Shown here piece after piece: positions 1-10,131 of a DNA stretch of 64,000 nt. The stretch is from Xanthomonas sacchari (lineage in GTDB: Bacteria > Pseudomonadota > Gammaproteobacteria > Xanthomonadales > Xanthomonadaceae), in NCBI RefSeq assembly GCF_024266585.1, contig NZ_CP100647.1, forward strand, positions 1,593,001-1,657,000, written 5' to 3'. The notes under the pieces were generated by a model. It was not told the DNA's origin, did not search any database, and was given only the letters and a program-made list of their open reading frames with translations. Positions within the stretch are counted from its first letter, which is position 1. The number at the start of each line of letters is the position of its first letter. The translations under genes were made by a program, and so were the position numbers.

Positions 1-742
1 GGTCGCGCAACAGTGCGATCGTCTGCGCGATCTTGGTCGTGCCCTGCAAGGGGACGAACGTACCAAAAAAGATGATCCTGGTAGTACGAGGTGCGTTCCG
101 CGCACTAGTCATGGAAGGGCTGGGCTTGGAGATCTCTTCCATGGCGAGCGGAAGCGTATGGATGCGCCTGCGTTCTACGCCGAACGTCGCTGCGATATGG
201 TCGGCATTCTCGTTGGTGTCGACAATGAGTCCGTTGGCGCATCTCAGGGCGCGTGATTCGAATCGATGCACCAGGTTCGACAGCCACCCTCCTGCTCTTC
301 CGCCCAGTCCGCGATCCTGATAAAGGGTGTCCCATATGGTGATGTAGGCGTCGCATAGGCAAGGCGGCCGTAAGCGCTTCGGGACCCAGGAGAGCATCCA
401 TAGCAATAATGCTCCTGGATAGGGAATGTAGACCAGGTCATTGCGCCGCGTGCCCAGCAAGATCTTGATGACCGATGTTATGTTCAGAATCGCGAGTTTG
501 CTTAGGGCGATGGCTGCTTGCCAGAGTGGGAGTCGCGTTAGTTTCCACAGATGAAAGTCTTCCGGGAGCCAATGGCATAAGTCAACGATGTCCATGCCGG
601 CTTCTCTAAGAATACGTAGCGTGTTCCATGCATTGGGATAGCCACTACCACGAAGCGCGACGCCGCCAACAACAAGTCTCCGCCGGGTGTTGCCGGTGCC
701 AGGCGACGCGGCGTCTTCGCTTGGGGCGTAGGAAGATTTCAC
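1..742 (-). CDS. Glycosyltransferase family 4 protein (3' end outside window)
   Basis: This is the N-terminal 247 residues of a group 1 (GT4/GT-B fold) glycosyltransferase; the rest lies beyond the left edge. It would move a sugar from a nucleotide or lipid donor onto a surface glycan at the inner face of the membrane. Early residues include LVVGGVALRGSGYPNAWNT, and the last visible part reads RIIFFGTFVPLQGTTKIAQT, the start of the C-terminal Rossmann domain (IIFFGTF followed by a helix). The start is GTG at 742-740, which overlaps the TGA of the upstream gene (741-739), so the two are translationally coupled. It is the last visible gene of a four-gene minus-strand operon. The donor and acceptor sugars cannot be read from the sequence. 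The GT4 family call is fairly sure; the function beyond that is open. Confidence 0.8.
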   Translation of the reverse strand, partial: MKSSYAPSEDAASPGTGNTRRRLVVGGVALRGSGYPNAWNTLRILREAGMDIVDLCHWLPEDFHLWKLTRLPLWQAAIALSKLAILNITSVIKILLGTRRNDLVYIPYPGALLLWMLSWVPKRLRPPCLCDAYITIWDTLYQDRGLGGRAGGWLSNLVHRFESRALRCANGLIVDTNENADHIAATFGVERRRIHTLPLAMEEISKPSPSMTSARNAPRTTRIIFFGTFVPLQGTTKIAQTIALLRD

Positions 743-1689
743 TGAATACGGTTCTCTTCGCGCATGGAGCGATGTGTGGCTAGCGAAAGCATGAACACAA
801 GCAGGTCTCCCAGTACACTGGCCGCCCTGGTCAGGAGTACAAGCAGTAGGATCTTTTCCTGATTGTGCTGGTTCTCCAGAATCAGCAGCATGACGCCTTC
901 TCGTGCGCCCAGTCCTGCTGGCGCGCCCGGAGCTAGGAAACCAAGCGTCCAGGAAAGCGCGAAGGCTGCGGTCGCCATGGCAAGGTCAACATCCGCTCCC
1001 AGGCTCCGAGACAACAGCCATATTCCAGTTCCGACGGCGAGAAAGTTGGCGGCGTAGGCTGACAGGGCGGTCAAGGCAGCGGTTGGCCCTGGGAGGCCTC
1101 CCATCCTTCCAAGCATTCTGAGTATCCAGCGATTGCTTCGTTCAAGCGATGCTGCTGGAAGGTCGAGACAGAGCAGGGCTGCGCCTATAAAGGCTGCACA
1201 CGTCAGAGCGTAGAGAGTCCGGGTGTGGCCATGCGAGTCCAGTGCCTGCATCCCACTTGGCGATATCGCCAGTGCAGCACTGCCTACGCACAGGCTTGCC
1301 GCCACCGTAAGAAGTGCTTCTTGGCCGGCGCTCGCAACATAGCCCTTGGTGGTGATGCCTGCCCTTATTGCCAAAGCGGCGCGCGAGGCGTGTTGAAGGA
1401 CATTGCCGGGAACGTACTTGGCCAGCTGGGTCAAGCCGATGATTCGCATGAGCAGAACTGCTGGATATGACTGGTTCTGTCTTGCCAGCAATTGCTTCCA
1501 TGCAAAGCCTGTCAGTGGATAGATCATGCAATAGCAGACAGTGGCGACAAGGACGCCAATCACGACCTCTTGATTCGATAGGGCTTGTCCGATTTCCCGG
1601 ATGTCAAGATTCGCTGTCGCAAACCACAGCACATAGAGCGCCAACGCTACCGCCAGCAGCCTCGATGTCCAGCGCCACAGGGATTTCAT
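739..1689 (-). CDS. Lysylphosphatidylglycerol synthase TM-region (flippase-like) membrane protein
   Basis: A 316-residue integral inner-membrane protein made almost wholly of hydrophobic segments, beginning MKSLWRWTSRLLAVALALYV. It resembles the UPF0104/LPG_synthase_TM family, which lacks the catalytic C-terminal domain of MprF and is commonly found beside glycosyltransferases of the dolichyl/polyprenyl-phosphate type. The motif GAPAGLGAREG near residue 255 is typical of the family. Its start overlaps the stop of the methyltransferase by 4 bases and its own stop overlaps the GTG of the GT4 gene, so it is the third of four coupled genes. A role in moving or presenting a lipid-linked sugar is inferred from neighbours, not shown. 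The family call is reasonably firm. Confidence 0.75.
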   Translation of the reverse strand: MKSLWRWTSRLLAVALALYVLWFATANLDIREIGQALSNQEVVIGVLVATVCYCMIYPLTGFAWKQLLARQNQSYPAVLLMRIIGLTQLAKYVPGNVLQHASRAALAIRAGITTKGYVASAGQEALLTVAASLCVGSAALAISPSGMQALDSHGHTRTLYALTCAAFIGAALLCLDLPAASLERSNRWILRMLGRMGGLPGPTAALTALSAYAANFLAVGTGIWLLSRSLGADVDLAMATAAFALSWTLGFLAPGAPAGLGAREGVMLLILENQHNQEKILLLVLLTRAASVLGDLLVFMLSLATHRSMREENRIQ

Positions 1690-2474
1690 CGCTTCCTGGC
1701 GGCGACCAAGTAGCCGCTGCCCCAGTCCGTGTTGCGTGCAAGCGACTGCATCGCCATGGCTACGCGCAAACCGAGACGGCCAGGCGTTGATGCAATCAGC
1801 CTGGCTACGCGAGAATAATCGCGCCGGTCGATACCGCTGGCATGGGTGGCTGCCAGTTTTGACAGATTGCCGCGCTCATGGATCATTCTTCGATAGCTGA
1901 ATTCCCCGGCCCATTCGGTCAGGTTTGCGACCGGGAAGCCGTAGCACTCGAAATGCACGCAGTCCAAGTTCTGCGATTCGAGCAGGCGCATGAAACCATC
2001 GCGATCGTACCTGCGCCAATGGCCGGCCCATTCATCGCCGGCGCCCCAGCGTTGCGGATGCGCTGGTACAGAGAGGACCATGGTGCCGCCTGGAGCGAGC
2101 CAGCGTTTCCATTCTTCCATGGCTGCACCATCGTGCTCGATGTGCTCGAGTACGTCGAAAGCGCATACGACAGCGAATTTTTCGGTCCAGTTTGCGTCGG
2201 CGCTTTCTTCTATCGTATGTCGTTCCTGATCGAGTGCCGCAATCTGTCTCGCCATCGCAAGTGCTGACTTGGAATTTTCCAGCCCGGTCGTCTGGAATCC
2301 GAGTCGATCGAAGTCGCATAGCAGGGCGCCGGCACCGCACCCCACTTCCAGCAGATTTCCTCGCGGCAGGTTCTTTGCGATCTCAAGGACTCTCGCTCTC
2401 CGGAGCAAATAGCGGATGGGCGGAGTCCATCCTGCTTCCGGGGCGAAAATGCCCAGCGATGTCGAATAGCTCAT
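1686..2474 (-). CDS. Class I SAM-dependent methyltransferase
   Basis: A 262-residue soluble methyltransferase. Motif I, LLEVGCGAGALLCDFDRLGF at about residues 41-60, is the glycine-rich SAM-binding loop. The downstream acidic motif VVCAFDVLEHIEHDGAAMEE and the PGGTMVLSVPAH strand-turn match the Methyltransf_11/23 type used on sugars, lipids and quinones. It lies between a GT2 gene (22 bases upstream) and the flippase-like gene (4-base overlap), so methylation of a glycan or of its lipid carrier is the natural inference. The substrate cannot be told from sequence. No clear Shine-Dalgarno precedes the ATG at 2474, consistent with coupling to the upstream gene. Confidence 0.8.
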   Translation of the reverse strand: MSYSTSLGIFAPEAGWTPPIRYLLRRARVLEIAKNLPRGNLLEVGCGAGALLCDFDRLGFQTTGLENSKSALAMARQIAALDQERHTIEESADANWTEKFAVVCAFDVLEHIEHDGAAMEEWKRWLAPGGTMVLSVPAHPQRWGAGDEWAGHWRRYDRDGFMRLLESQNLDCVHFECYGFPVANLTEWAGEFSYRRMIHERGNLSKLAATHASGIDRRDYSRVARLIASTPGRLGLRVAMAMQSLARNTDWGSGYLVAARKR

Positions 2475-2496
2475 GGCTTCTGCTTTCAGAAAGGCA

Positions 2497-3354
2497 TCAA
2501 TGATCGCGGCGGTAGGTCAAATTGGTGATTTGTTCTGAGATCAGCCCGATCAGAAAAACGATTACGGCTGCGCTGAACAATAGTGTGCTCATGTTGGTGA
2601 AACGGTGCATCGTCGCGAATGTGTAGCCGTAGTAGGCCAGTCCAGTGACGAAGAACGCGATGGACACTGGAACGAATAGTTTCAGGGGCGAGTACAGCGT
2701 TGCAATCTTGAAAATGATGAGCAGAAAACGGATGCCGTCTTTCAGTGGTCGGATATGACTTCCCGTGCCGACGCGTTTTGCCACTGGGATTGGAACATAC
2801 GCAACGGGATAAGCGCTCCGGAAGAAGGCCATGGTGCTGGTGGTGGGGTAGCTGAAGCCGTTGGGGAGCAGGTGCAGGAATTCTCGAAATCTTTCCGCGC
2901 GGACGGCGCGAAAGCCCGAGGTGAGATCCTTGACCTGGAAGCCGGTCATGCGGCTTGCTAGCCAGTTGTAGAAGCGGTTGGCGAAGCCGCGGTGAACGCT
3001 GGCCTGCCCACTGCGGTCGCGTGCCCCAACGACCATGTCGTAGCCCGCATCGAGCATCGCCAGGAGCTTGGGGATGTCTTGGGGGTCGTGTTGTCCGTCC
3101 GCATCCATGAACACCAGGATGTCGCCGTTCGCTGCGCGCGCGCCGCGTTTGATTGCAGCGCCATTGCCCATGGAGTAGGGGCTGCCGAGTACACGCGCCC
3201 CATGCTCGCGTGCGATTTGGGCGGTGGCATCGGTGGACCCGTCATCAACGACAATGATCTCCGCCTCCGGCATGCAGTCGCGCAGCTTCGGCAGCGTTCG
3301 GGCCAATCCTGCAACCTCGTTCTTGGCCGGCAGGATAATGCTGATTCTGTCCAC
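2497..3354 (-). CDS. Glycosyltransferase family 2 with C-terminal membrane anchor (DPM1/GtrB-like)
   Basis: A 285-residue GT-A fold transferase. The nucleotide-sugar site shows IIVVDDGSTDATAQIA (about residues 35-50) and the metal-binding DXD region reads FMDADGQHDPQDIPKL. About 215 residues of catalytic domain are followed by two hydrophobic segments, which resembles dolichyl- or undecaprenyl-phosphate sugar transferases. Such enzymes charge polyprenyl phosphate with a single sugar on the cytoplasmic side. This is the first gene of the minus-strand operon and is divergent from pilB across 133 bases, so its promoter lies there. The architecture supports a lipid-linked sugar donor for a periplasmic glycan or protein glycosylation step; the target is not identifiable. 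Confidence 0.82.
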   Translation of the reverse strand: MDRISIILPAKNEVAGLARTLPKLRDCMPEAEIIVVDDGSTDATAQIAREHGARVLGSPYSMGNGAAIKRGARAANGDILVFMDADGQHDPQDIPKLLAMLDAGYDMVVGARDRSGQASVHRGFANRFYNWLASRMTGFQVKDLTSGFRAVRAERFREFLHLLPNGFSYPTTSTMAFFRSAYPVAYVPIPVAKRVGTGSHIRPLKDGIRFLLIIFKIATLYSPLKLFVPVSIAFFVTGLAYYGYTFATMHRFTNMSTLLFSAAVIVFLIGLISEQITNLTYRRDH

Positions 3355-3487
3355 TGATCGGTCCCTTTTCCCCGCTGGCTATGGTAGTCCTAGTCACCGC
3401 GGGATTCATGTCCTCCCGCGATGATGGCAGTGGGTGCATCTTGCCGGATATGCAGTATCTTTGCCGTCAGGCACGGAGAATTCGGAC

Positions 3488-5227
3488 ATGAACGCAGCTG
3501 TATCGGCCAACCTTGTCGGCATCACCGGTATCGCCCGTCGCCTCGTCCAAGACGGGGTGTTGGAGGAGGCCGCAGCGCGGACCGCGATGGCCCAGGCGGC
3601 CGAGGCCAAGGTGCCGCTGCCGCAGTGGTTCTCCGAGAAGAAGCTGGTCACCGCCGCGCAGCTGGCCGCCGCCAATGCGGTCGAGTTCGGCATGCCGTTG
3701 ATGGATGTCTCGGTTTTCGACGCCAGCCAGAATGCGATGAAGCTGGTCAGCGAGGAGTTGCTGCAGAAGTACCAGGTGCTGCCGCTGTTCAAGCGCGGCA
3801 CGCGCCTGTTCGTCGGCATCAGCAACCCGACCCAGACGCGGGCGCTGGACGACATCAAGTTCCACACCAACCTGACGGTCGAGGCCATCCTGGTCGATGA
3901 GGACCAGATCCGCCGCACCTTGGAACAGTGGCAGGCCAGCAACGATTCGCTCGGCAGTGCCTTGGGCGACGACGAGGGCATGGACAACCTCGATGTCGGC
4001 GGCGGCGACGAGGACATGGGTGGGGGGAGCAGCGGCGACACCGGCATCGATGCCAAGGGCGAAGACACCCCGGTCGTCAAGTTCGTGAACAAGGTGCTGG
4101 TCGATGCGATCCGCCGTGGCGCCTCCGACATCCATTTCGAGCCCTACGAAGACGACTACCGGGTGCGCCTGCGTATCGACGGCCTGCTCAAGAGCGTGGC
4201 CAAGGCGCCGGTCAAGCTCAACCAGCGCATCGCCGCGCGCCTCAAGGTGATGGCGCAGCTGGACATCGCCGAGAAGCGGGTGCCGCAGGACGGCCGCATC
4301 AAGCTCAACCTGTCCAAGAACAAGCAGATCGATTTCCGCGTCAGCACGCTGCCGACGCTGTTCGGCGAGAAGATCGTGCTGCGTATCCTCGACGGCAGCG
4401 CAGCCAAGCTGGGCATCGACAAGCTCGGCTACGAGCCCGAGCAGCAGAAACTGTTCCTGGATGCGATCCACAAGCCGTACGGCATGGTCCTGGTCACCGG
4501 CCCCACCGGCTCGGGCAAGACGGTGTCGCTGTACACCGCGCTGGGCATCCTCAACGACGACACCCGCAACATCTCCACCGCCGAGGATCCGGTCGAAATC
4601 CGCCTGCCCGGGGTCAACCAGGTCCAGCAGAACAACAAGCGCGGCATGACCTTCGCCGCGGCGCTGCGCTCATTCCTGCGCCAGGATCCGGACATCATCA
4701 TGGTCGGCGAAATTCGCGACCTGGAGACCGCCGAGATCGCGATCAAGGCGGCGCAGACCGGCCACATGGTGCTGTCCACCCTGCACACCAACGACGCGCC
4801 GCAGACCATCGCGCGCCTGATGAACATGGGCATCGCGCCCTACAACATCACCAGTTCGGTGACCCTGGTCATCGCCCAGCGCCTGGCGCGACGCCTATGC
4901 AACAACTGCAAGCGCCCGGTCCAGTTGCCGGAGAAGGCCTTGCTGGCCGAGGGCTTCACCGAGGCGGAGATCGCCGCCGGCATCCAGCTGTACGAGGCGG
5001 TCGGCTGCGACGAGTGCACCGAGGGCTACAAGGGCCGGACCGGCATCTACCAGGTCATGCCGATGAACGACGAGATCGCGGCGATCGTGCTGCAGGGCGG
5101 CAACGCGATGGACATCGCCAGCGCCGCGCAGAAGATCGGCGTCCGCGACCTGCGCCAGTCGGCCCTGCTCAAGGCCCGCAACGGCATCACCAGTTTGGCC
5201 GAGATCAATCGGGTGACGAAGGATTGA
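3488..5227 (+). CDS. pilB: Type IV pilus assembly ATPase PilB
   Basis: A 579-residue hexameric AAA-type motor that powers extension of the type IVa pilus at the inner membrane. An MshEN-type N-terminal domain (about residues 10-150) is followed by a GspE-like ATPase domain. Walker A is GPTGSGKT near residue 340, and the Walker B region is DPDIIMVGEIRD near residue 400. The zinc-binding pairs CNNC (about 471) and CDEC (about 507) are present. I chose ATG 3488 over an upstream in-frame start at 3434 because the protein then begins MNAAVSANLVGITGIAR as in other xanthomonads and GGAG precedes it. It stands alone, divergent from glycan genes and convergent with pilR; pilA, pilC and pilD are not in the window. 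An acidic glycine-rich linker (about residues 160-195) separates the two domains. Confidence 0.96.
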   Translation: MNAAVSANLVGITGIARRLVQDGVLEEAAARTAMAQAAEAKVPLPQWFSEKKLVTAAQLAAANAVEFGMPLMDVSVFDASQNAMKLVSEELLQKYQVLPLFKRGTRLFVGISNPTQTRALDDIKFHTNLTVEAILVDEDQIRRTLEQWQASNDSLGSALGDDEGMDNLDVGGGDEDMGGGSSGDTGIDAKGEDTPVVKFVNKVLVDAIRRGASDIHFEPYEDDYRVRLRIDGLLKSVAKAPVKLNQRIAARLKVMAQLDIAEKRVPQDGRIKLNLSKNKQIDFRVSTLPTLFGEKIVLRILDGSAAKLGIDKLGYEPEQQKLFLDAIHKPYGMVLVTGPTGSGKTVSLYTALGILNDDTRNISTAEDPVEIRLPGVNQVQQNNKRGMTFAAALRSFLRQDPDIIMVGEIRDLETAEIAIKAAQTGHMVLSTLHTNDAPQTIARLMNMGIAPYNITSSVTLVIAQRLARRLCNNCKRPVQLPEKALLAEGFTEAEIAAGIQLYEAVGCDECTEGYKGRTGIYQVMPMNDEIAAIVLQGGNAMDIASAAQKIGVRDLRQSALLKARNGITSLAEINRVTKD

Positions 5228-5239
5228 AGAGCTGGGAGC

Positions 5240-5467
5240 GGGGAATCGGGATTGGGGAATGGGAAAAGCGGCGTTTCCCATCCCTGTCGCTCTGCTCTTA
5301 GTAGTCCAAGCCCTGTTCCCACGCTTCTCGACGTGTAGCGCAGGGCGGGACACGCTGGTTGCGGCCCAACGGCACACCACCCGGCCACATCACGCTGTCT
5401 GACGAGGGACCGGGAGCAGCCGGGAAAGCGGTTTTCCCGATTCCCCAATCCCGATTCCCCATTCCCG
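5240..5467. repeat. Inverted pair of GGGAATCGGG-type intergenic repeats
   Basis: Between the convergent stops of pilB and pilR lie two inverted copies of a dispersed repeat. The left copy (5240-5266) is rich in GGGAATCGGGATTGGGGAAT. The right copy (5434-5467) carries the complement, ATTCCCCAATCCCGATTCCC. About 170 bases separate them. Related copies occur at 37650-37753, 40931-40960 and 57015-57046. The pair could fold as a long hairpin in transcripts from either side. No gene is seen in this 246-base gap. Confidence 0.8.
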
Positions 5468-5473
5468 GCCCTT

Positions 5474-6862
<1,389 letters not shown>

Positions 6863-6944
6863 GCGCAGGAAAGATAGCCTAGGAACCGGGACATGCGCCA
6901 ATTTACCGGCGGCGGCCGCGCGTTGGCGGAGCGATTCTCACCTG

Positions 6945-8558
6945 TCAGCCGCTGAGCATGGTGTGCGGCCCGGGCAGGGCGACGCGGAAGCAGGCGCCGC
7001 CGGCCGGCACCGGCACGTACTCCAGCCGCGCCTGGTTGGCCCGGCACAGCTCGCGGGCGATGTACAGGCCCAGCCCGGTGCCGTGCTCGGAGGTGGTGAA
7101 GAACGGTCGGAACAGCTGCGCCGCCACCGCCTCGGGGATGCCGGGGCCGCGGTCCATCACGTCGACGATGGCGTTGCGCTCCTGCAGCGCCACGCGCAGG
7201 CGTACCCGCGCCGGTTCCTCCATCACCCGCCCGTACTTGAGCGCGTTGTGCACCAGCGCGCTGAGGATCTGGTGCAGGTGCTTGGGATCGACCAGCGCGT
7301 GCACCGGCTGCGGGGCGAGGATCGCCTCGAGGCTGTCGGTCTCGATCGACAGGGTCTGCCGGTACTCCTGGACGAAACGGCGCACGAACGCGCCCAGGTC
7401 CAGGTTCTCCGGATTGGAGCGCTCGCGTCGGGCCAGGCCGAGCACGCTCTCGACGATGCCGTTGGTGCGCTGGCACTGCTGGTGGATGATCTGCAGCAGG
7501 CGGCGGTCGGCATCGCCGATCGCCGGCGATTCCTCCAGCAGTTGCGAGGCGTAGTTGATCGCGGCCAGCGGGTTGCGGATCTCGTGGGCCAGGCTGGCCG
7601 AGAAGCGGCCCAGCGCCGACAGGGTCAGCGATTCGGCGCGCCGCGACACCACCGTGGCGTCGTCGAGGAACACCAGCGTGAGGTCGCCCTCGGCCAGCAG
7701 CCGGGCGAAGCGCGGTTGCACCTCCGGCTGGTCCGGCGACAGCTGCAGCGGGCTTTCGTCCTGGTTCCAGCCGTTGCGCCAGCGCTGCAGGCGCCGGGCC
7801 AGCTCCGGCGCGGCGCTGAGCAGGTCGAGCCGGCCGCTGCCGCTGTTGCCGTCGGTGTCGCCGAGCAGGGCCGAAGCGGCTTCGTTGGCCAGGGTCACCC
7901 GGTTCTGCGCGTCCACCACCAGCACCCCGGTGCGCATGCGGCGGATGATCAGTTCGTTGATTTCGTAGAGATTGGCGACCTCGGCGCCGCGGCGTTCGGC
8001 CAGGTGCTGGCTGGCGCGCGCGCGCTGGCCGAGGCCATTGCAGATGTAGGCCACTGCCAGATAGCTGGTGGCGAACATCGCCAGTTCGGCCAGGCTGCGG
8101 GTGTTGTCGGCGCCGTCCAGCACGCTCCAGACGTATTCGGCCAGCGTCGCCGCCGAGGCGATCAGGGCGATGGCGAGGCCGCTGCGCAGGCGCAGCAGCA
8201 TCGCCGCGGCGGCGACGTTGAACAGCAGCATCATCGCGATGCCGGCGCTGGCGGCGGGCAGGGCGTGCGCGGCCAGGGTGGCGGCGACGATGTCGGCGAC
8301 GGCGCTGAAACCGACGATCGGCGCCAGATGCGCCTCGTTGCGCCCCCACACCAGCAGCGCCAGCGCCACCGCCAGGTAGGCAGTGGACAGGGTGTTGGCC
8401 AGTTGCGGGTAGCGCGGCTCGCCGACCAGCACGCCGAGCGGGCTGAACACCAGGGCCGCGATCAGCCCGGCCACCAGCACCCGGTACAGCGCGAAGAAGT
8501 ACAGCTCGCGGCGCGGAATGGACTCGATGCGGTCGATGAGCGAGGCGCTGGTGGGCAA
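6945..8558 (-). CDS. pilS: Sensor histidine kinase PilS
   Basis: A 537-residue inner-membrane kinase that phosphorylates PilR. The N-terminal third is about six hydrophobic segments, followed by a PAS-like region (about 190-300). The HisKA box is SLAHEIRNPLAAI with the phospho-histidine near residue 325. The ATP-binding lid reads DRGPGIPE, and TTSEHGTGLGLYIA is the G2 box. There is no ATG near the conserved start; the open frame runs on antisense to sucC. I take TTG at 8558-8556 as the start, giving LPTSASLIDRIESIPRRE, because GGAG lies six bases upstream and the length fits the family. A TATACT hexamer lies about 30 bases upstream of this TTG. Confidence 0.93.
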   Translation of the reverse strand: MPTSASLIDRIESIPRRELYFFALYRVLVAGLIAALVFSPLGVLVGEPRYPQLANTLSTAYLAVALALLVWGRNEAHLAPIVGFSAVADIVAATLAAHALPAASAGIAMMLLFNVAAAAMLLRLRSGLAIALIASAATLAEYVWSVLDGADNTRSLAELAMFATSYLAVAYICNGLGQRARASQHLAERRGAEVANLYEINELIIRRMRTGVLVVDAQNRVTLANEAASALLGDTDGNSGSGRLDLLSAAPELARRLQRWRNGWNQDESPLQLSPDQPEVQPRFARLLAEGDLTLVFLDDATVVSRRAESLTLSALGRFSASLAHEIRNPLAAINYASQLLEESPAIGDADRRLLQIIHQQCQRTNGIVESVLGLARRERSNPENLDLGAFVRRFVQEYRQTLSIETDSLEAILAPQPVHALVDPKHLHQILSALVHNALKYGRVMEEPARVRLRVALQERNAIVDVMDRGPGIPEAVAAQLFRPFFTTSEHGTGLGLYIARELCRANQARLEYVPVPAGGACFRVALPGPHTMLSG

Positions 8559-8939
8559 GCCGGACTCCGGGCGGGCAGCGGACGGCGCGAGTATAGGGGC
8601 GGTGCCGTGTACGTGGATGGCCGCCGGGTCGGCTGCGACCTGCCTGGGCCGTCGTCGCCCACGACGGGGAAACCGCGATTGTCGCCGCTGGCGGTCCGGC
8701 GCCCGGACAGGGCAAGGGGAAGCAAGAGCGAGCGCGGCAGGGCGCGTGCGGTCTGCTGCCGGCTCCACCCGGTGGCGCCACCGCGGACCTCCCCGGAGGC
8801 CGCAGCCGGGCCGGACCGTCGGCGCTTTTGCGCCGCCGCCCCGCGTCAGCGACAATAGGCGTCCCGTCCGTACCGCTCCCGGCCGCCACTCAGGGCCCGG
8901 ATCGCTGCGGGACGGCCGTTCCTTTTCCCACGGTGACGC
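8559..8939. other. Intergenic region between divergent pilS and sucC
   Basis: These 381 bases hold no convincing gene. They must contain the promoters of pilS (minus) and sucCD (plus). A small perfect hairpin, GGCGCTTTTGCGCC, lies at 8821-8834, and GACAATAGG at about 8851 could be part of a poor -10 for sucC. Most of the region is very GC-rich and shows no other structure I can support. Confidence 0.5.
8590..8595 (-). promoter_or_regulatory. pilS: Candidate -10 hexamer for pilS
   Basis: On the minus strand TATACT lies 32 bases before the proposed TTG start of pilS. It matches the sigma-70 -10 consensus at five of six positions. I find no convincing -35 hexamer at 16-18 bases, so this is a weak call that mainly supports the short form of pilS. 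Confidence 0.35.
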
Positions 8940-10109
8940 ATGAATTTCCACGAATATCAGGCAAAACAACTGCTTGCCGAGTACGGCATCCCGGTCCCGG
9001 CCGGCAAGGTCGCGGCGACTCCGGAAGAAGCGGTTGAAGCCGCCAAGTCGCTGGGCGCTGGCCCTTGGATGGTCAAGGCGCAGATCCACGCAGGTGGCCG
9101 CGGCAAGGCAGGCGGCGTCAAGTTCTGCAAGACCACCGACGATGTGAAGGCCGTCGCTGAGAAGCTGCTCGGTACGAAGATGGCGACCTACCAGACCGCC
9201 GGCGTCGAGCTGCCGATCAACCTGGTGCTGGTGACCACCGCCGGTGAGATCGTCAAGGAGCTGTACCTGTCGGTGCTGGTCGACCGCGGCACCCGCACCA
9301 TCAGCTACATCGCCTCCTCCGAGGGCGGCATGGAGATCGAACAGGTCGCCGCCGAGACCCCGGACAAGATCCACACGCTCAACGTCGACTTCGTCGAGGG
9401 CGTGCAGGGTTACCACGGCCGCGACATCGGCTTCAAGATGGGCCTGACCGCCAAGCAGGCCGGCCAGTTCGCCAGCATCATGGTCAACCTGTACCGCATC
9501 TTCAACGAGAAGGACCTGGCGCTGGTGGAGATCAATCCGCTGGCGATCCTGGACGACGGCAACCTCTACGCGCTGGACGGCAAGTTCAACAGCGACGACA
9601 ACGCCAACTTCCGCCACAAGGAACTGGTCGCCATGCGCGACAAGTCCCAGGAAGACGAGACCGAAGTGACCGCTTCGGAGCTGGACATCAACTACGTCAC
9701 CATGGACGGCAACATCGGTTGCATGGTCAATGGCGCCGGTCTGGCCATGGCGACCATGGACGTGATCAAGCTCAACGGCGGCGAGCCGGCGAACTTCCTC
9801 GACGTTGGCGGCGGCGCCAACAAGCAGCGCGTGATCGAGGCGTTCAAGCTGATCCTGTCCTCGGACAAGGTCGAAGGCATCTTCGTCAACATCTTCGGTG
9901 GCATCGTCCGCTGCGACATGATCGCCGAGGGCATCATCGCGGCGGTCAAGGAAGTGGGCGTCAAGGTTCCGGTCGTGGTGCGCCTGGAAGGCACCAACGT
10001 GGAAGAAGGCAAGCAGCTGCTGCGCGACAGCGGCATGGCCATCATCCCGGCCGACAACATCAACGACGGCGCCAAGAAGGTCGTTGAAGCTGTCAAGAAC
10101 GCCGCCTGA
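8940..10109 (+). CDS. sucC: Succinyl-CoA synthetase (ADP-forming) beta subunit
   Basis: A 389-residue TCA-cycle enzyme subunit that, with SucD, converts succinyl-CoA, ADP or GDP and phosphate to succinate, CoA and NTP. The N-terminal ATP-grasp domain opens [20 protein letters not shown]. It contains the nucleotide-binding segment [16 protein letters not shown] (about 46-61). The C-terminal flavodoxin-like domain has [15 protein letters not shown] (about 320-335), typical of the CoA-ligase fold. The length is the family norm. It precedes sucD by 22 bases, and the pair forms one operon. Lower GC and regular codon use suggest a highly expressed housekeeping gene. Confidence 0.98.
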   Translation: MNFHEYQAKQLLAEYGIPVPAGKVAATPEEAVEAAKSLGAGPWMVKAQIHAGGRGKAGGVKFCKTTDDVKAVAEKLLGTKMATYQTAGVELPINLVLVTTAGEIVKELYLSVLVDRGTRTISYIASSEGGMEIEQVAAETPDKIHTLNVDFVEGVQGYHGRDIGFKMGLTAKQAGQFASIMVNLYRIFNEKDLALVEINPLAILDDGNLYALDGKFNSDDNANFRHKELVAMRDKSQEDETEVTASELDINYVTMDGNIGCMVNGAGLAMATMDVIKLNGGEPANFLDVGGGANKQRVIEAFKLILSSDKVEGIFVNIFGGIVRCDMIAEGIIAAVKEVGVKVPVVVRLEGTNVEEGKQLLRDSGMAIIPADNINDGAKKVVEAVKNAA

Positions 10110-10131
10110 TCCACGACACCAAGGAACTCCA

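Noticed and set aside
3425..3444. Sigma-54-like box upstream of pilB (TGGGTG with TTGC)
   Set aside because: The GG and GC elements are nine bases apart, not the required ten, and the -24 half is poor. The nearby TGGCAG is 16 bases from TTGC. I do not call a promoter.
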